This document shows positions 1-10,179 of a stretch of 42,538 nt of DNA, piece by piece. The DNA is from Zygnema cylindricum. Taxonomy: Eukaryota; Streptophyta; Zygnematophyceae; Zygnematales; Zygnemataceae. The notes beneath the pieces are model-generated. The model did no database searches. It saw only the letters and a program-made list of their open reading frames with translations, and was not told the origin of the DNA. The DNA lies in assembly GCA_037447655.1 (NCBI GenBank), contig JBBHKE010001293.1, positions 64,001 to 106,538 on the forward strand, given 5' to 3'. Positions within the stretch are counted from its first letter, which is position 1; each line of letters opens with the position of its first letter. The position numbers were made by a program, and so were the translations under genes.

Positions 1-1412
1 ATTAAATTGAAACTAAATCTATGTAATACCATTGAGAGGTACAAAGCTAGATTGGTAGCCAAGGGTTTTACCCAAAAGGAGGAAATTGACTATGAAAAGA
101 CCTTTGCATCGGTTGTACGTTTTCCCTCTGTAAGGATTCTCCTCAGTCAAGCGGCAACAAAAGACATCGAGATTTATCAGATGGATATTAAAACTGTTTT
201 TATCAATGGTGAATTAGAGGAATAGAATTTTATCATGCACTTGGAAGGCTTTATGGAGGAAGGAGAGGAGATTAAAGTTTACAAACTTATTAAGTCCTAG
301 TATGGGCAGAAATAGGCTACCAGGCAATGGAACAAGAAAACGGATGAATTCCTAACCAATTTGGGATATGTCAAAAATTAGCTCTGGCCACTCTATTAAC
401 ATGTTTGAGGATGAGAAGGGGATTATTTTTATTACCATCTATGTAGATGATTTGTTGGTATTAACTAAGTCTATAGAAAAGATAAATAAGTTAAAGAAAG
501 ATTTGAGTAGCAAATTTGACATCAAAGATTTAGGGGAGGCAAGATACATCCTAGGTATTCAGATGGAAAGAGATAGAGGGAAAAGCGTAATAACATTAAC
601 TCAGAAAGAGGCAATTGGAAATATGATGGAAAAGTTTCAAATTGATAAGGCAAACAGCTGTACCACTCCCATAAACTTGAAAAAAGTAAGTGATAGAAGT
701 GTAGAAGAAGGTGTGATCATTCTTGATGAGGAAATGAGCCCGGAAGAGAGATAGTTTATGAAGTCAATTCGTTATAGATAGGTCGTAGGAAATCTGATTT
801 ATTTTATTAATTGTACTAGGCCGGACATTGCTGCAGCAGTTGGGCTCCTCAGTAGGAGTCTTATTGATCTTAGAAAAAAAAATTGGGAGGCAACAAAGAA
901 GGTTATGAGGTATCTGATTGGAACAAGGGATCTTTGGTTGCATCTGGGAGGGGAGAATAGTGACATCACCACTTGGAGTGATGGCAGGTATGGGGGTGCT
1001 TCTATGAGGAAGTCTACCATTGGAAATTTTTTGAATGGTGTTTGCTTTTAGAGCAGTAAGCAACAAAAGGTGGTTGCTCAGTCCACTAAGGAGGCTGAGA
1101 ACATGGCCTTTAATTTTGCTGTGAAATAACTAATGTGGGTAAAATCTCTTTTGCAAGAACTTGTGTTCATGAAGGTTGGAACTCATAAAATGTTTTGTGA
1201 TAACCAAGTTGCCATTCCAATTGAAGCTAATCGAAAACACCATTTCAAAGCTAAGCATATGGATATAAGGTTGAGTTTTGTGAGAGAAAAGGTTGAGAAC
1301 AAAATTGTAATTTTGGACTATAATCCAGATGGAGAAATGGTGTCAGATATGATGACAGAGCCAATCCCATCTCCTAAACTTAAATTTTGTAGGGAAAAAT
1401 GCGGGCTAAGGG
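1..1412 (+). pseudogene. Ty1/copia element E1, decayed pol (reverse transcriptase and RNase H)
   Basis: This is the 3' half of a copia-type polyprotein gene, cut by the window's left edge. Translated pieces give the RVT_2 reverse transcriptase block (IERYKARLVAKGFTQKE, then DIKTVFINGELEE), the catalytic YVDD box near 440-451, and the RNase H part (AQSTKEAE near 1079-1103, then KAKHMDIRLSFVREKV near 1249-1293). The reading frame is broken by several in-frame stops, for example at 223-225, 754 and 1050, and by frame changes, so it cannot make a functional enzyme. It ends just before a purine-rich tract and the 3' LTR, the expected copia order of RT, RNase H, PPT and LTR. Copia identity is seen directly; decay is certain from the stops. 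Confidence 0.93.
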
Positions 1413-1415
1413 GGG
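1401..1415 (+). other. Polypurine tract of E1
   Basis: The G-rich run ending in GGGGGG lies directly against the TGTTG start of the LTR. This is where plus-strand DNA synthesis is primed in LTR retrotransposons. Confidence 0.7.
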
Positions 1416-2426
1416 TGTTGAAATTTGAGTTCTATAATATTTTCTAGGTCAGAGTATAGGAAAATAAAACGTCTCATTTTGGCTGTCAGGCTATCTGGTT
1501 TCCCTCTCTCCATCCCTCAAACTTGTTGCAGTCATTGAAGTACTTGTTGCAGTCATTCAAGACCAGTGAGAGAGAGATAGAGCCATGGCTGCCGGAGTAG
1601 CCAGAAGAAGGTGGACAAACCATCTCTTTAGAAAAAGTTGACGGACCATCTGGATTAGCCAGCAAGGTTATCCGATAGTCTAGTACCTGGTGCTAGCATA
1701 TATAGGGTTTGATAGTTATATTAATAAGGCTTGGTGGATTAAGCTGATTTACAAGAGTGTGGAATTTTATCATAGATCAGGTACGAACTTGCTGTTGCAC
1801 AGATACCGGTACGGACCGCACAAAATTTAGTGGTGCTGACACTAAATTTCAACGGCATAAAACAAAAGTTGGTTAGCATCTAACGGCTCGCATCTGAGCA
1901 GCCATTGCGGAATGGCCGCTTTGGTTGTTTGTGGTCGTCACGTCACCACACGCCACGTGGCGCCTTATCATTCGTTTATAAAATTTACGAGAAATCTGGA
2001 GACGCGTCCAGAGGTGACGCGTGTCCCCTCCATGGCCACGTCGTACAGTGACCGTAGAGAAAGTACATCGACAATGGTACCTTTCTGTACTGTACAGTCT
2101 TTTGATTGGGTCGGTATATCAGTACTAGAGGGTTTAGAGAGGAGTTTGGGACTTAGAGATTTTGGTAGGTAGCACCCTCTCTCACAGAGTGCTTGTATAA
2201 ATATTTGCATATTTGCCACTTGATAATTAATCGCCTGGTTGGGCGTTTTGAGCAATTCTTTTTGCATTGGGCTCGAGGAGTCTAGCATTCACAGGGGTGA
2301 AGGCAATGAGAGTCATTTCGTGCCAAGGTGGCAGTTATTCTAAGAGGAAGGGAGGCATTTAAAATTATCCTAGAGACTTCAAGCAAGTTACATATTCTGT
2401 GTGCCAATGGAGGTCACATAATTCCA
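1416..2426 (+). mobile_element. 3' LTR of copia element E1
   Basis: This segment of about 1.0 kb starts TGTTGAAATT right after the polypurine tract and ends CATAATTCCA. The end matches the E3 5' LTR, which ends CATAATTGCA directly beside its primer-binding site. A TATA-like TATAAATATT lies near 2196, followed by the conserved CGCCTGGTTGGGCG block near 2231-2245, both also seen in E3. Near its start it has two tandem 21-bp copies of an ACTTGTTGCAGTCATT motif (1521-1562) that corresponds to the conserved loop in the sister LTRs. A CACGTG palindrome sits at 1954-1959. The 5' LTR is outside the window, so no target duplication can be checked. Confidence 0.85.
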
Positions 2427-2429
2427 TCC

Positions 2430-3300
2430 CTTTTTTCCCTTTTTTAAATCCATTGGCGTAGTAGAACTATTTGCCTTATCCATTTGGAATGTTTCAAGCA
2501 TATTTTCGATTGCGTCTTTTTGAGTTAGTCTAATGATTTTCTTCTCTCTTTCCCTCTATATTTGAATTCCCCAATGTACATTTTCCTTCGCCTAAATCTT
2601 TCATCTCAAATCAACTTTTTATATCTTTTTTCAGTTTAATATTTTTTTCCATTGATTTATTTAACACAAGCAAATCATCAACATAAATTGCAATGAAAAA
2701 TATACCTTCCTCATCCTCGAATAGATAGATGGAATGATCCGAACTCATTTATACATATCCTAGTTTTGTAAAAAAAATCATCCAATTTTTTGTTCCATTG
2801 GCGTGGGCTTCTTTCAGTCCATAGGGTGATTTTATCAGTCTGCACACCTTGTTTTCGTCTCCTCCTCCACAAAACCTTCCAGCTGTCGCATGAAGGTCTC
2901 TTCTTCTAATTCTTTGTGTAACAAGGTTGTTTTGATGTCTATTTGGTGCACTTTCATGTCTTCTATTGCCGCCAAACTAAATAAGATTCGGACGGAGAGA
3001 AATGTAGCCACTGGAGCGAAAGTTTCTTCATAATCAATCCCTTCTTTCTGTGTGAATCCTTTGGCTTTTAATCTGACTTTGTACCTCTCGATATAGTTAT
3101 TAGGATTGAGCTTTAGCTTAAATACCCACTTGCAACCAATCGGTTTTCTGTCCGGGGGACAATTCACCACCTCCCATGTATTTGCTTCTATGATGGAAGC
3201 CATTTCATCATTCATAGTCGTCAACCATTTTATCCTTTCCGGACTATTAATTACTTCCAAATAGATTTGAGGTTCACTCAAATATGACAGCTTGGTGACA
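2430..3300 (-). pseudogene. E2 reverse transcriptase remnant
   Basis: The minus-strand translation gives the RVT_2 start (WLTTMNDEMASIIEANTWE, then GCKWVFKLKLNPNNYIERYK, then KAKGFTQKEGIDYEETFAPV) between 3281 and 2835, the YVDD region near 2690-2660, and downstream DLG and TQKDAIENM blocks to about 2440. The catalytic FLNGE-type motif is changed to LLHKELEE. Frame changes occur around 2830 and 2600. E1 truncates the gene before RNase H. Confidence 0.88.
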
Positions 3301-3579
3301 TTATAATTAGCTTGTATTTCTTGAAGTCATTTGCTGCTTTTTCTCCCTCTTTCAAAATATGAGGCTTGAATAGAGGGTTATCTCGAATTTCTCTGAATGA
3401 CTTCATCTTCTCCGCTATCTGTAAGGTCCATTTCCGGTTTTTCTTCGTTGTCTTCTTCGCGTTGGACTGGAGATTGTTGCTCCAAACGTGAGTCGTTTTT
3501 GGTCAGATTTTTTCTTGCATCAGCAACGTCTGGCTGAACCAAAGATCTGTTGAAAGAATCTGAATCTAACTCATTTTCG

Positions 3580-4605
3580 GATTCAATTATAATTCTGCCA
3601 GTTTAGTATATTTAAAGGGATCCACTGACTTTCCATCATCCATAACTACCAAGTGTTTTAGTAGGATGACATTTTTTTTCCTAAGATCATAAACTCTATA
3701 TCCCTTTACATCTTCATCATATCCCAGTAGATACCCGAGCTTTCCTCTTCCATCTAACTTCCAATGAGATTTTTTTGAACTTAGACTAAAAACTTGACTT
3801 TTGAATACTTTTTCAGCGTGATACATTCGGTTTTCTCCCGGTCCATCTTTCTTAGGGTGTTTAACCTTTCACCGGCGAGGTAAAAACTTTATTCTTAAGG
3901 TAATCAACATAGTTGATAGCTTTTGCCCAGAAGCGTTTTCTTATCTTTTTATTTGATAGCATGCCACGGGCACTATCATCTTATGCCTGATTTAATCTAT
4001 CGGCTACACCGTTTTGTTCCATATTTCTTGGAACAGTTTTTTGGTGTTGAAGTCTTTCCTCTTTCTAAAAATCCTCAAACTTATTAGAAGTGTATTCCCC
4101 CCCATTATCCCTCCTCACTGTCTTTATAGGTGTCTTATGGAGCTTCAAACTCCATACTTTATGCTCTTTAAAGTAAACGGTGCATCATATTTATTTTTCA
4201 ACAAATAAACTCTGGAATATCTAGACCACTCATCTATAATAGTAAGCACAAGTCTCTTCCCTCAAATATCTAGACCACTCATCTATAATAGTAAGCACAA
4301 GTCTCTTCCCTCTAACTGATGGCACTTTGGCTGGTCCCCATATGTTAGCATGAACTAGATCTAAGACTTTTTCTCCTTTATATGTTGCGGTTTTTGGGAA
4401 AGGTAATATGTCGGCCTTACCTTGAGCGCATCCACTACAATCATCGAAGGTCTCATTATCCTTAAACTATATTCCCTCAACCACTTCCATCTTCTTCATT
4501 TCTTTTAGTCTATCGAGATGCACATGCCCCAATCGTGAATGCCGAATCATCAAGTCACTTACACCGCCATAGTAAACTCCCGTCTTTCCCTTACTCAAAT
4601 TCAGC
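3580..4605 (-). pseudogene. E2 integrase remnant with 49-bp duplication
   Basis: The 3826-3587 segment encodes the end of a copia integrase (KLDGRGKLGYLLGYDEDVKGYRVYDL, then LLKHLVVMDDGKSVDPFKYT), which closely parallels E3 at 10400-10240. Upstream, about 4600-3830 matches the E3 integrase core at nucleotide level but is full of stops. A 49-bp stretch is tandemly duplicated at 4216-4264 and 4265-4312, shifting the frame by one. It is non-functional. Confidence 0.82.
4216..4312. repeat. 49-bp tandem duplication inside E2 integrase
   Basis: AATATCTAGACCACTCATCT and the following bases occur at 4216 and again at 4265 with essentially no differences. Because 49 is not a multiple of three, it is a frameshift that post-dates or accompanied loss of function. 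Confidence 0.93.
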
Positions 4606-4609
4606 CAAA

Positions 4610-5260
4610 TTATTCTTTGGCTAACTTTTTCAACAGTGAAATATACTTCATCCTCATAGCTAGCAAAAAAGACTCATTTCTTAGTGATAGTCTGAAAACC
4701 CTTATTATTGAAAACTGACATAGAGATAAGTTTTTGTTCAGCAGTAGAATGAAATGGACATCGGAGTAAGTGACTATGGATTTCTTACCTTCAACTAAGA
4801 CTTTCAAATCCAGAAATCCCACTAAACTAGTGGTTACTGCTCTCCAATCCCCATACTCTATCTCTACAGTAGGGATCTTTCTCATTTTTGTAAACATTTG
4901 TTTCTCTCTACACTTATGCATAAAGGCACATGAATTAATAATCCAACCCTCTTCCGGAGCTTCTTTCATTCCGCCAAAGGCACACTTGTGCTTTCTTAGA
5001 ATCTCCGGCTCGCCTTTCACCTCCAACTCCTCGTTCACAAAGAGTTCTCCATCATCCTCATCAAAATCCTCTCCCATGACTTTTGTTGCCACAAGTGCTT
5101 TGTTCTTTCTTCCGGCTAATCCACGGATCTGCCCCTCGTTCGGTCTTAGCTTCATCAGTCTAGTACACTTTGGCATGTAATGTCCGGGCTTCTTATAAAA
5201 GTGACAAAGCCCTTTTGGAGGCCTAGATTTAGATCCATCTAATTGGTTCCTCTTCCTCCT
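4610..5260 (-). pseudogene. E2 gag zinc knuckle, protease and pre-integrase remnant
   Basis: On the minus strand a CCHC-type knuckle reads CHFYKKPGHYMPKC (about 5215-5173), with the second Cys replaced by Tyr. It is followed by a charged spacer, then EEGWIINSCAFMHKC, the copia protease region in which the DSGA-type active site is degraded to NSCA. The E3 copy at 10974-11760 has the same order. The changed zinc ligand and protease site show loss of function. Confidence 0.8.
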
Positions 5261-5379
5261 CCACGAAAGTTTCTATAAGGTTTTTTTGAATCTTTATTCC
5301 TCCAGTCAATTCCAACAGTCAATGCTTAAACACTCTTTCCAAATTTCAATTGTACTTTCCCGAACCAAAATCATTCTAA

Positions 5380-5900
5380 CAACGGAGTTCTAGATCCATC
5401 GATGATCTTGCACATCCTGAACCCTATTAACAATGTTCTCATAATCATCCAGCAGTTTCATCAGCAAAGTATTTACCTTTTCTTTTTTGGTCTCATATTT
5501 TCCAGCACTCTCCAACTCCATGAATAATCCGGACAAATCATTGCAAAAGTCAAGCAATCCACCTTTGTAAACATATGCTTGCACTTTTTTAACAACCAAT
5601 TCATACTACTAAATCGTTCCACTCTTGTAAATATTTTTAGGTGTCTCCCAGAGATCAGCCGCCATGTCCACATATAAGTGAAAGGTAGCAACGAAAATTA
5701 AATGAATTGCCACTGTGTTGTTGAAATACAAGATTTCACTATCATTTACCTCTATTTTATGAATAACTTCTACCAGTATAGATCCAATAGCTGTCGATTC
5801 AATCAGTATGAGTTTTTTTTCCCCTTCTCATTCCTTTTGTCCAACTTCATGCTCTCTCCAACTTCATCTATCGCTTTTGCCTCCACTTATCCTCTTGAGA
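5380..5900 (-). pseudogene. E2 gag remnant
   Basis: The 5691-5390 translations (KKVQAYVYKGGLLDFCNDLSG in one frame, NTLLMKLLDDYENIVNRVQD further on) resemble the UBN2-type gag of copia elements. They overlap in two frames, showing at least one frameshift. No intact gag reading frame remains up to the primer-binding site at 6056. Confidence 0.7.
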
Positions 5901-6055
5901 ATTTGGCTCATCCAAAACCGAGTGGAACTCTCAGATTTGCAGATGGGCGCCTCACAAGACCACTCACAATGACCCATAGACGTTTTTCAAAAAGAGCACC
6001 TCTCGTCATAGTTTCCCAATATATGACCGTTCCATTGAAAATGGGCATCATAGAG

Positions 6056-6069
6056 GGTGGGCCCATAAC
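6056..6069 (-). other. E2 primer-binding site (half-tRNA-iMet type)
   Basis: The + strand reads GGTGGGCCCATAAC, one base from the LTR end at 6071. This equals the anticodon arm of plant initiator tRNA-Met around its CAT anticodon, so the minus strand can pair with that arm. It is not the usual tRNA 3'-end TGGTATCAGAGC site. The same type is seen in E3. Confidence 0.75.
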
Positions 6070-6070
6070 G

Positions 6071-6986
6071 TGTAACTTTGTGCCCTCCATTGGCCCAAAA
6101 AAAATCTAGTTTATATGAAGCCTCTAAGATAAAATTTGCGCTTTCGATTTTCATATCAAATAAAAAGTACACAGAAGTACACGGTCAGACAAGAGTTCTA
6201 ACCAACCTCACCCCTGTGAGGGCCCGACTCTCTTAAGTCATACGCAAAAAAAATCACTGAAGTTGCTCCCCTAAGCAATAAGCTATAAGTGCCCAAGGAT
6301 AACCTATTTATACAAAAGGTCACTTGGAGAGAGGCGTCTCAAAAAAATACTAAGTCCCTAAACCTCTACTCAAAACTACCTAAATGCTGACCAATGAGAG
6401 GATTTTACAATACAAGAAGGTACAGTGGCCGATTTACTTCTTGTACGACCATTGTAGGACATGGCTTTCTAGTTGACACGTCTCGGCTTGGGAGCAATGG
6501 ATCCTCCTCCCGTCTTTTCTGGTAGCCAATGATATAATGCCACTTGGCATTGCGTGACATTGTCTCGAATAGCCGCCAAAAGTTCATTCTGGGTTGGCGG
6601 CTGAAATGACGACCGTCTGATCGCGTTAATTTAAAGGTCAGATCTACGTCCGTGCGTTTCACCAATTTATATCTACAACTTCGTCCATTCGTTCAATTAA
6701 ATTAATTAACCGTCGCGGTACTGTTTAAGTAATTATCACACCCCACAGTATGTAGCGATTCTTCTACGACTAAGCCGATAAGGCGGACAGCTATTTTGAT
6801 CCGCGGTGATTCTGAAGAACTACGATGAAATCTTGGTCTAGTCACATATCTTTTTGTTAGAGGTGTGTCTCTTTGTCTCCTCCGCAGCCTAGAGGCGGCC
6901 ATGGCTACCTAAGTCTTTGTGATTACAACAAGTATATCGACTTAGAGTGGCGGCTAGGACCGACAACTATGAAATACATTGCAACA
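6071..6986 (-). mobile_element. 5' LTR of copia element E2
   Basis: On the minus strand it starts TGTTGCAATG and ends AAGTTACA, next to the primer-binding site. Internal blocks shared with the E3 and solo LTRs include the GAAGCCTC segment near 6115-6125, the CACCCCTGTGAGGG segment near 6209 and a TATAAATA promoter box (minus strand, about 6305-6314). The variable-stem hairpin is at 6909-6945 (stem CTAAGTC/GACTTAG). Confidence 0.85.
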
Positions 6987-7887
6987 GACCACTTTACTAA
7001 GAAGTACTCCACCCAAGTAACTCGATAAAAAAAGGTTTATCCTTCAAAACTTAGGGAGATAATAAATTATTGCATTCATAATTGTATTGATAGAAAAGGC
7101 GGTCAGCTAAAAAGATGTGAAGGATGTTAGGGACAAGAACAAAAATATCACGAACCCAAAGCGCGAGGTAAGTGACGAGTGAATGAGACACCAACAACCT
7201 AAATACATTATAGCACAAAAGGCACCACAAAGATTAAGCCCAGCATATTGGGTAAAATGGAAAGTTTTATAAATTGGAGCTGAGTTGTTGGGCTCGATGC
7301 TCTCCCAAAACCCCTTCACATGAGAAGCTGTTACAATTGGGGGTGTCGCAAGTTAAAGGAAATAAAAAAAACGAAGGTGTGGAATGAGAGAGGCGCTGAG
7401 GTGAGAAGGTTATGCGATAAAGCATGTCGTCAACCCACCTGGGGATTGGAGAACTATTAGACGTTTTTTACGCGATACAATGACTATTTAAAGAATTTGG
7501 TTAGGTCACAAATGAGTAGAAGTCCACTAAACATCCCCACACTCGGATGACTTTAAAAGGCAGAGATGTATGAAACACATAAATGGGACTACAATAAGAT
7601 AGGGAACTATAATTTGATCCAACAACAAAGTTGGTTGGTTCAATTGAAGCATTAAAGTTATGTTCACCTCTTTATAAAATAAGTGATGGTCACGAGGTGC
7701 TAAATGTAATTGATAATCCTCCTCTTTTATTAAGTTAGGCATTGCTCAAAATAACATACACATTCAATTATCATAATACACTAAATAATTCAAAAACATA
7801 AGATCTTATTTTTATTGTAACATACTATTCTACATTAGAAAAAAATGTAATAATGAAAAATGGTTGTTTATGAAAATAACATGTTTG
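6987..7887. other. Spacer between E2 and E3, nothing recognised
   Basis: This is AT-rich sequence with only short reading frames on either strand. I see no domain, RNA gene or clear repeat; it is probably old flanking DNA into which the two retroelements inserted. Confidence 0.6.
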
Positions 7888-8899
7888 TGTTGTAATTTAT
7901 ATTATGTCCTCCATTGGACTACAGAATTCAAGAAGCCTCTAGATAGTTATTAACTAACCCACTTCCAATGGCAACCACTGCTACCCAAGCAAACAAGGAA
8001 ACAATTTGACTGCACCCCTGTGCAGCCTGGACTCCCGTGAGTCCGTAGGAAAAAGAATCTCTGAAAACGCCCAACCAGGCGATAAGTTATTAGCCGGCAA
8101 AAATGCCAATATTATACAAAGCTCTCTTAGAGATAGGTGACTGCCTACCAAATTTCCTAAGTCCAAAACCCTCTCACAACCACTATCTATTGAAGTACGA
8201 ACCAATCATATTATTGTAAAGTACAGAAAGGTACTACGACCGATGTCTTTTCTGTACGACCTGTGTACAACAAGGCCACTGAGTGGACGCGTGTCACTTT
8301 TCAACTCGTCAGTACATTCCTTGGAATTCCAGCGACCGAATGTCATCCTTCCACGCGGAGCCAAGTCATGCCACGTCCATAAAAGCCAAAGTGACCATTC
8401 CGCGATCTCGGCGATGATATGTGTTGTCGCATTAAATCCGACATTAAATGTCTACCGTCAAAACAAATGTCTGATTCATTTGTTTCGTGCGAAATGACGT
8501 CCGCACTAAACTTTAACAAGTTATATGTTCCTTCGTTCAAATTCCATTTAATTGATTTCAGTACCATACAATAGTTTAAATACATATCAAACCAAATATC
8601 TCCTAACGGACTTCTACGACAGACTGGTTAGAGCTAACGGCTACACCGCGCTTTGCTGGTCGGAGGTTCGAGTCCTGCTGGACTAAACCTTTTGTTGAGA
8701 GTGACTTAAGTCACTCTTTAGTCCTGCCTGTTGAGCTAGGACAGCCATGGCTCAACCACCCTCTCTATCCCTCAGTGACTACAACAAGTAGGGTGGGTAG
8801 AGAGAGGAGGTGGAGGCAGGCTGTCCGCCTTTTTCTTTTCATTTTTGTACTGAACTATTTAGACCTAGAAAATTCCACATAAATTTAATAATTTTAACA
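7888..8899 (-). mobile_element. 3' LTR of E3
   Basis: It starts on the minus strand at 8899 (TGTTAAAATT) directly after the polypurine tract. The other end is at 7888 or 7891, because either TG is possible. It contains a tRNA-like segment on the + strand (8624-8680), a perfect 20-bp palindrome (8698-8717), the constant-loop hairpin (8761-8804) and the GGACTC/GAGTCC hairpin near 8030. Confidence 0.88.
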
Positions 8900-8914
8900 C
8901 TCCTTTTATTTTCT
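8900..8914 (-). other. Polypurine tract of E3
   Basis: The minus strand reads AAAATAAAAGGAG immediately before the TGTT start of the 3' LTR, the expected position of the plus-strand primer. Confidence 0.75.
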
Positions 8915-9376
8915 AGTCTAACTTCAATTTCATTTTTAACCCACACTTTTCTCTGCAATATTTTATCTTGGGAGAAGGCACCGGCTTTGTCATCATATCA
9001 GCCACCATTTCCTCATCAGATCTATATACAAGATTCATAATCTTATTCTCAACTTTTTCTCTTACAAAACTCAATCTTATGTCCATATGTTTAGCCTTAA
9101 AATGATGTTTTGGATTAGTTGCAATTGCAATGGCAGCTTGATTATCACAAAATACTTCACTCCAAGTAGCATCACTCCAAGTAGTGATGTCAGTGTGCTC
9201 CCCTCCAAAATGGAACCATAACTCTCTAGTTCCCACCAGATATCACATGACTCTCTTGGCTGCCTCCCGGTCTCTCTTTTTAGGATAATTAAAACTCCCA
9301 CAATTGATTTAATCAGCACAAGTGAATCATCCACATAAATTGCAATAAAAATAACACCATTCTCATCTTCAAACAT
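8913..9376 (-). pseudogene. E3 RT end and RNase H remnant with internal deletion
   Basis: From 9376 the minus strand encodes FEDENGVIFIAIYVDDSLVL, carrying the catalytic YVDD, and then jumps to sequence matching the middle of RNase H (KRETGRQPRE, then in another frame GTRELWFHFGGEHTDITTWSD). Compared with E1, roughly 0.4 kb between the YVDD box and the RNase H start is missing. The C-terminal RNase H (FCDNQAAIAIATNPKHHFKAK and following) continues to the stop at 8913, overlapping the polypurine tract. The deletion removes the RT thumb region, so the enzyme is dead. Confidence 0.88.
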
Positions 9377-9432
9377 ATAGATAGAATGATCAGAGTTGAT
9401 CCTAATATATCCCAGTCCGGTGAGAAACTCAT

Positions 9433-9903
9433 CTAGTTTTTTATTCCACTGTCTAGAGCCTGCTTTAGTCCATACAAGGACTTAATGAGCCTGCAGACTT
9501 TGCTCTCTTCTCCTTCCTCCACAAACCCCTCGGGTTTCCTCATGAAAATTTCGTCCTCTAACTCACCATTAAGAAAACCGGTCTTAATGTCAATCGAGTG
9601 TATTTCCATGTCTTCCGCTGCTGCCACACTGAAGAGAATCCTTACTGATGCGAACCGAACAACTAGGGCAAAGGTCTCCTCAGAGTCAATCCCCTCCTTT
9701 TGGGTGAACCCCTTCGCTACCAATCGAGCCTTATATCTCTCAATGGTATTATGTGGGTTCAATTTTTGTTTAAATACCCATTTACACCTAATAGGTTTTT
9801 TGTCTGGAGGACAATCCGCTAGTTCCCAAGTATTTGCTCCCATGATGGAGACCATCTCATCATTTATGACTCTAAACCAGCTTTCTTTCTCTAGACTATT
9901 CAC
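9433..9903 (-). pseudogene. E3 reverse transcriptase, N-terminal part
   Basis: An open stretch of 156 residues matches the copia RVT_2 domain: NDEMVSIMGANTWELADCPP, CKWVFKQKLNPHNTIERYKA, KGFTQKEGIDSEETFA, then the first catalytic Asp in DIKTGFLNGELEDEIFM and LIKSLYGLKQALD. It stays open over this length but is frameshifted relative to the YVDD segment, which begins at 9376. Confidence 0.9.
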
Positions 9904-10179
9904 TACCTCCTACTAAGCCTGAGGCTCATCTGGGTGAGATAGCTTAGTTACCTTATGAGCGGCATGTTTTTCCTGTATCCTTTTGTTGCTCCTTCTCCCT
10001 CCCTCAAACTCTAAAGCAGGAATGGATGGAAGTCTCATCGGCTCCCCTGTCCATTGAAGCCGGTATTGGTCCCACTTCTACTATCTCCCCGAAGTCCATA
10101 GGAGTATGTGAGGTTTCCGGTGAGTCTCCTGTATCTTGGATCTCCCCTGAGTTCCCAATCACGGTTTCACTCATGTCCC

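Larger units (their letters stand above)
2427..6986 (-). mobile_element. Ty1/copia element E2, interrupted by E1
   Basis: This element of the E1/E3 lineage lies in minus orientation with the order 5' LTR (6071-6986), primer-binding site (6056-6069), gag, protease, integrase and reverse transcriptase. RT homology continues to about 2440 (minus-strand TTPMDLKK, matching TTPINLKK in E1) and then stops exactly where the E1 LTR ends. E1 therefore inserted into E2 pol, and the E2 RNase H and 3' LTR should lie beyond the window's left edge. All coding parts carry stops or frame changes. Confidence 0.88.
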
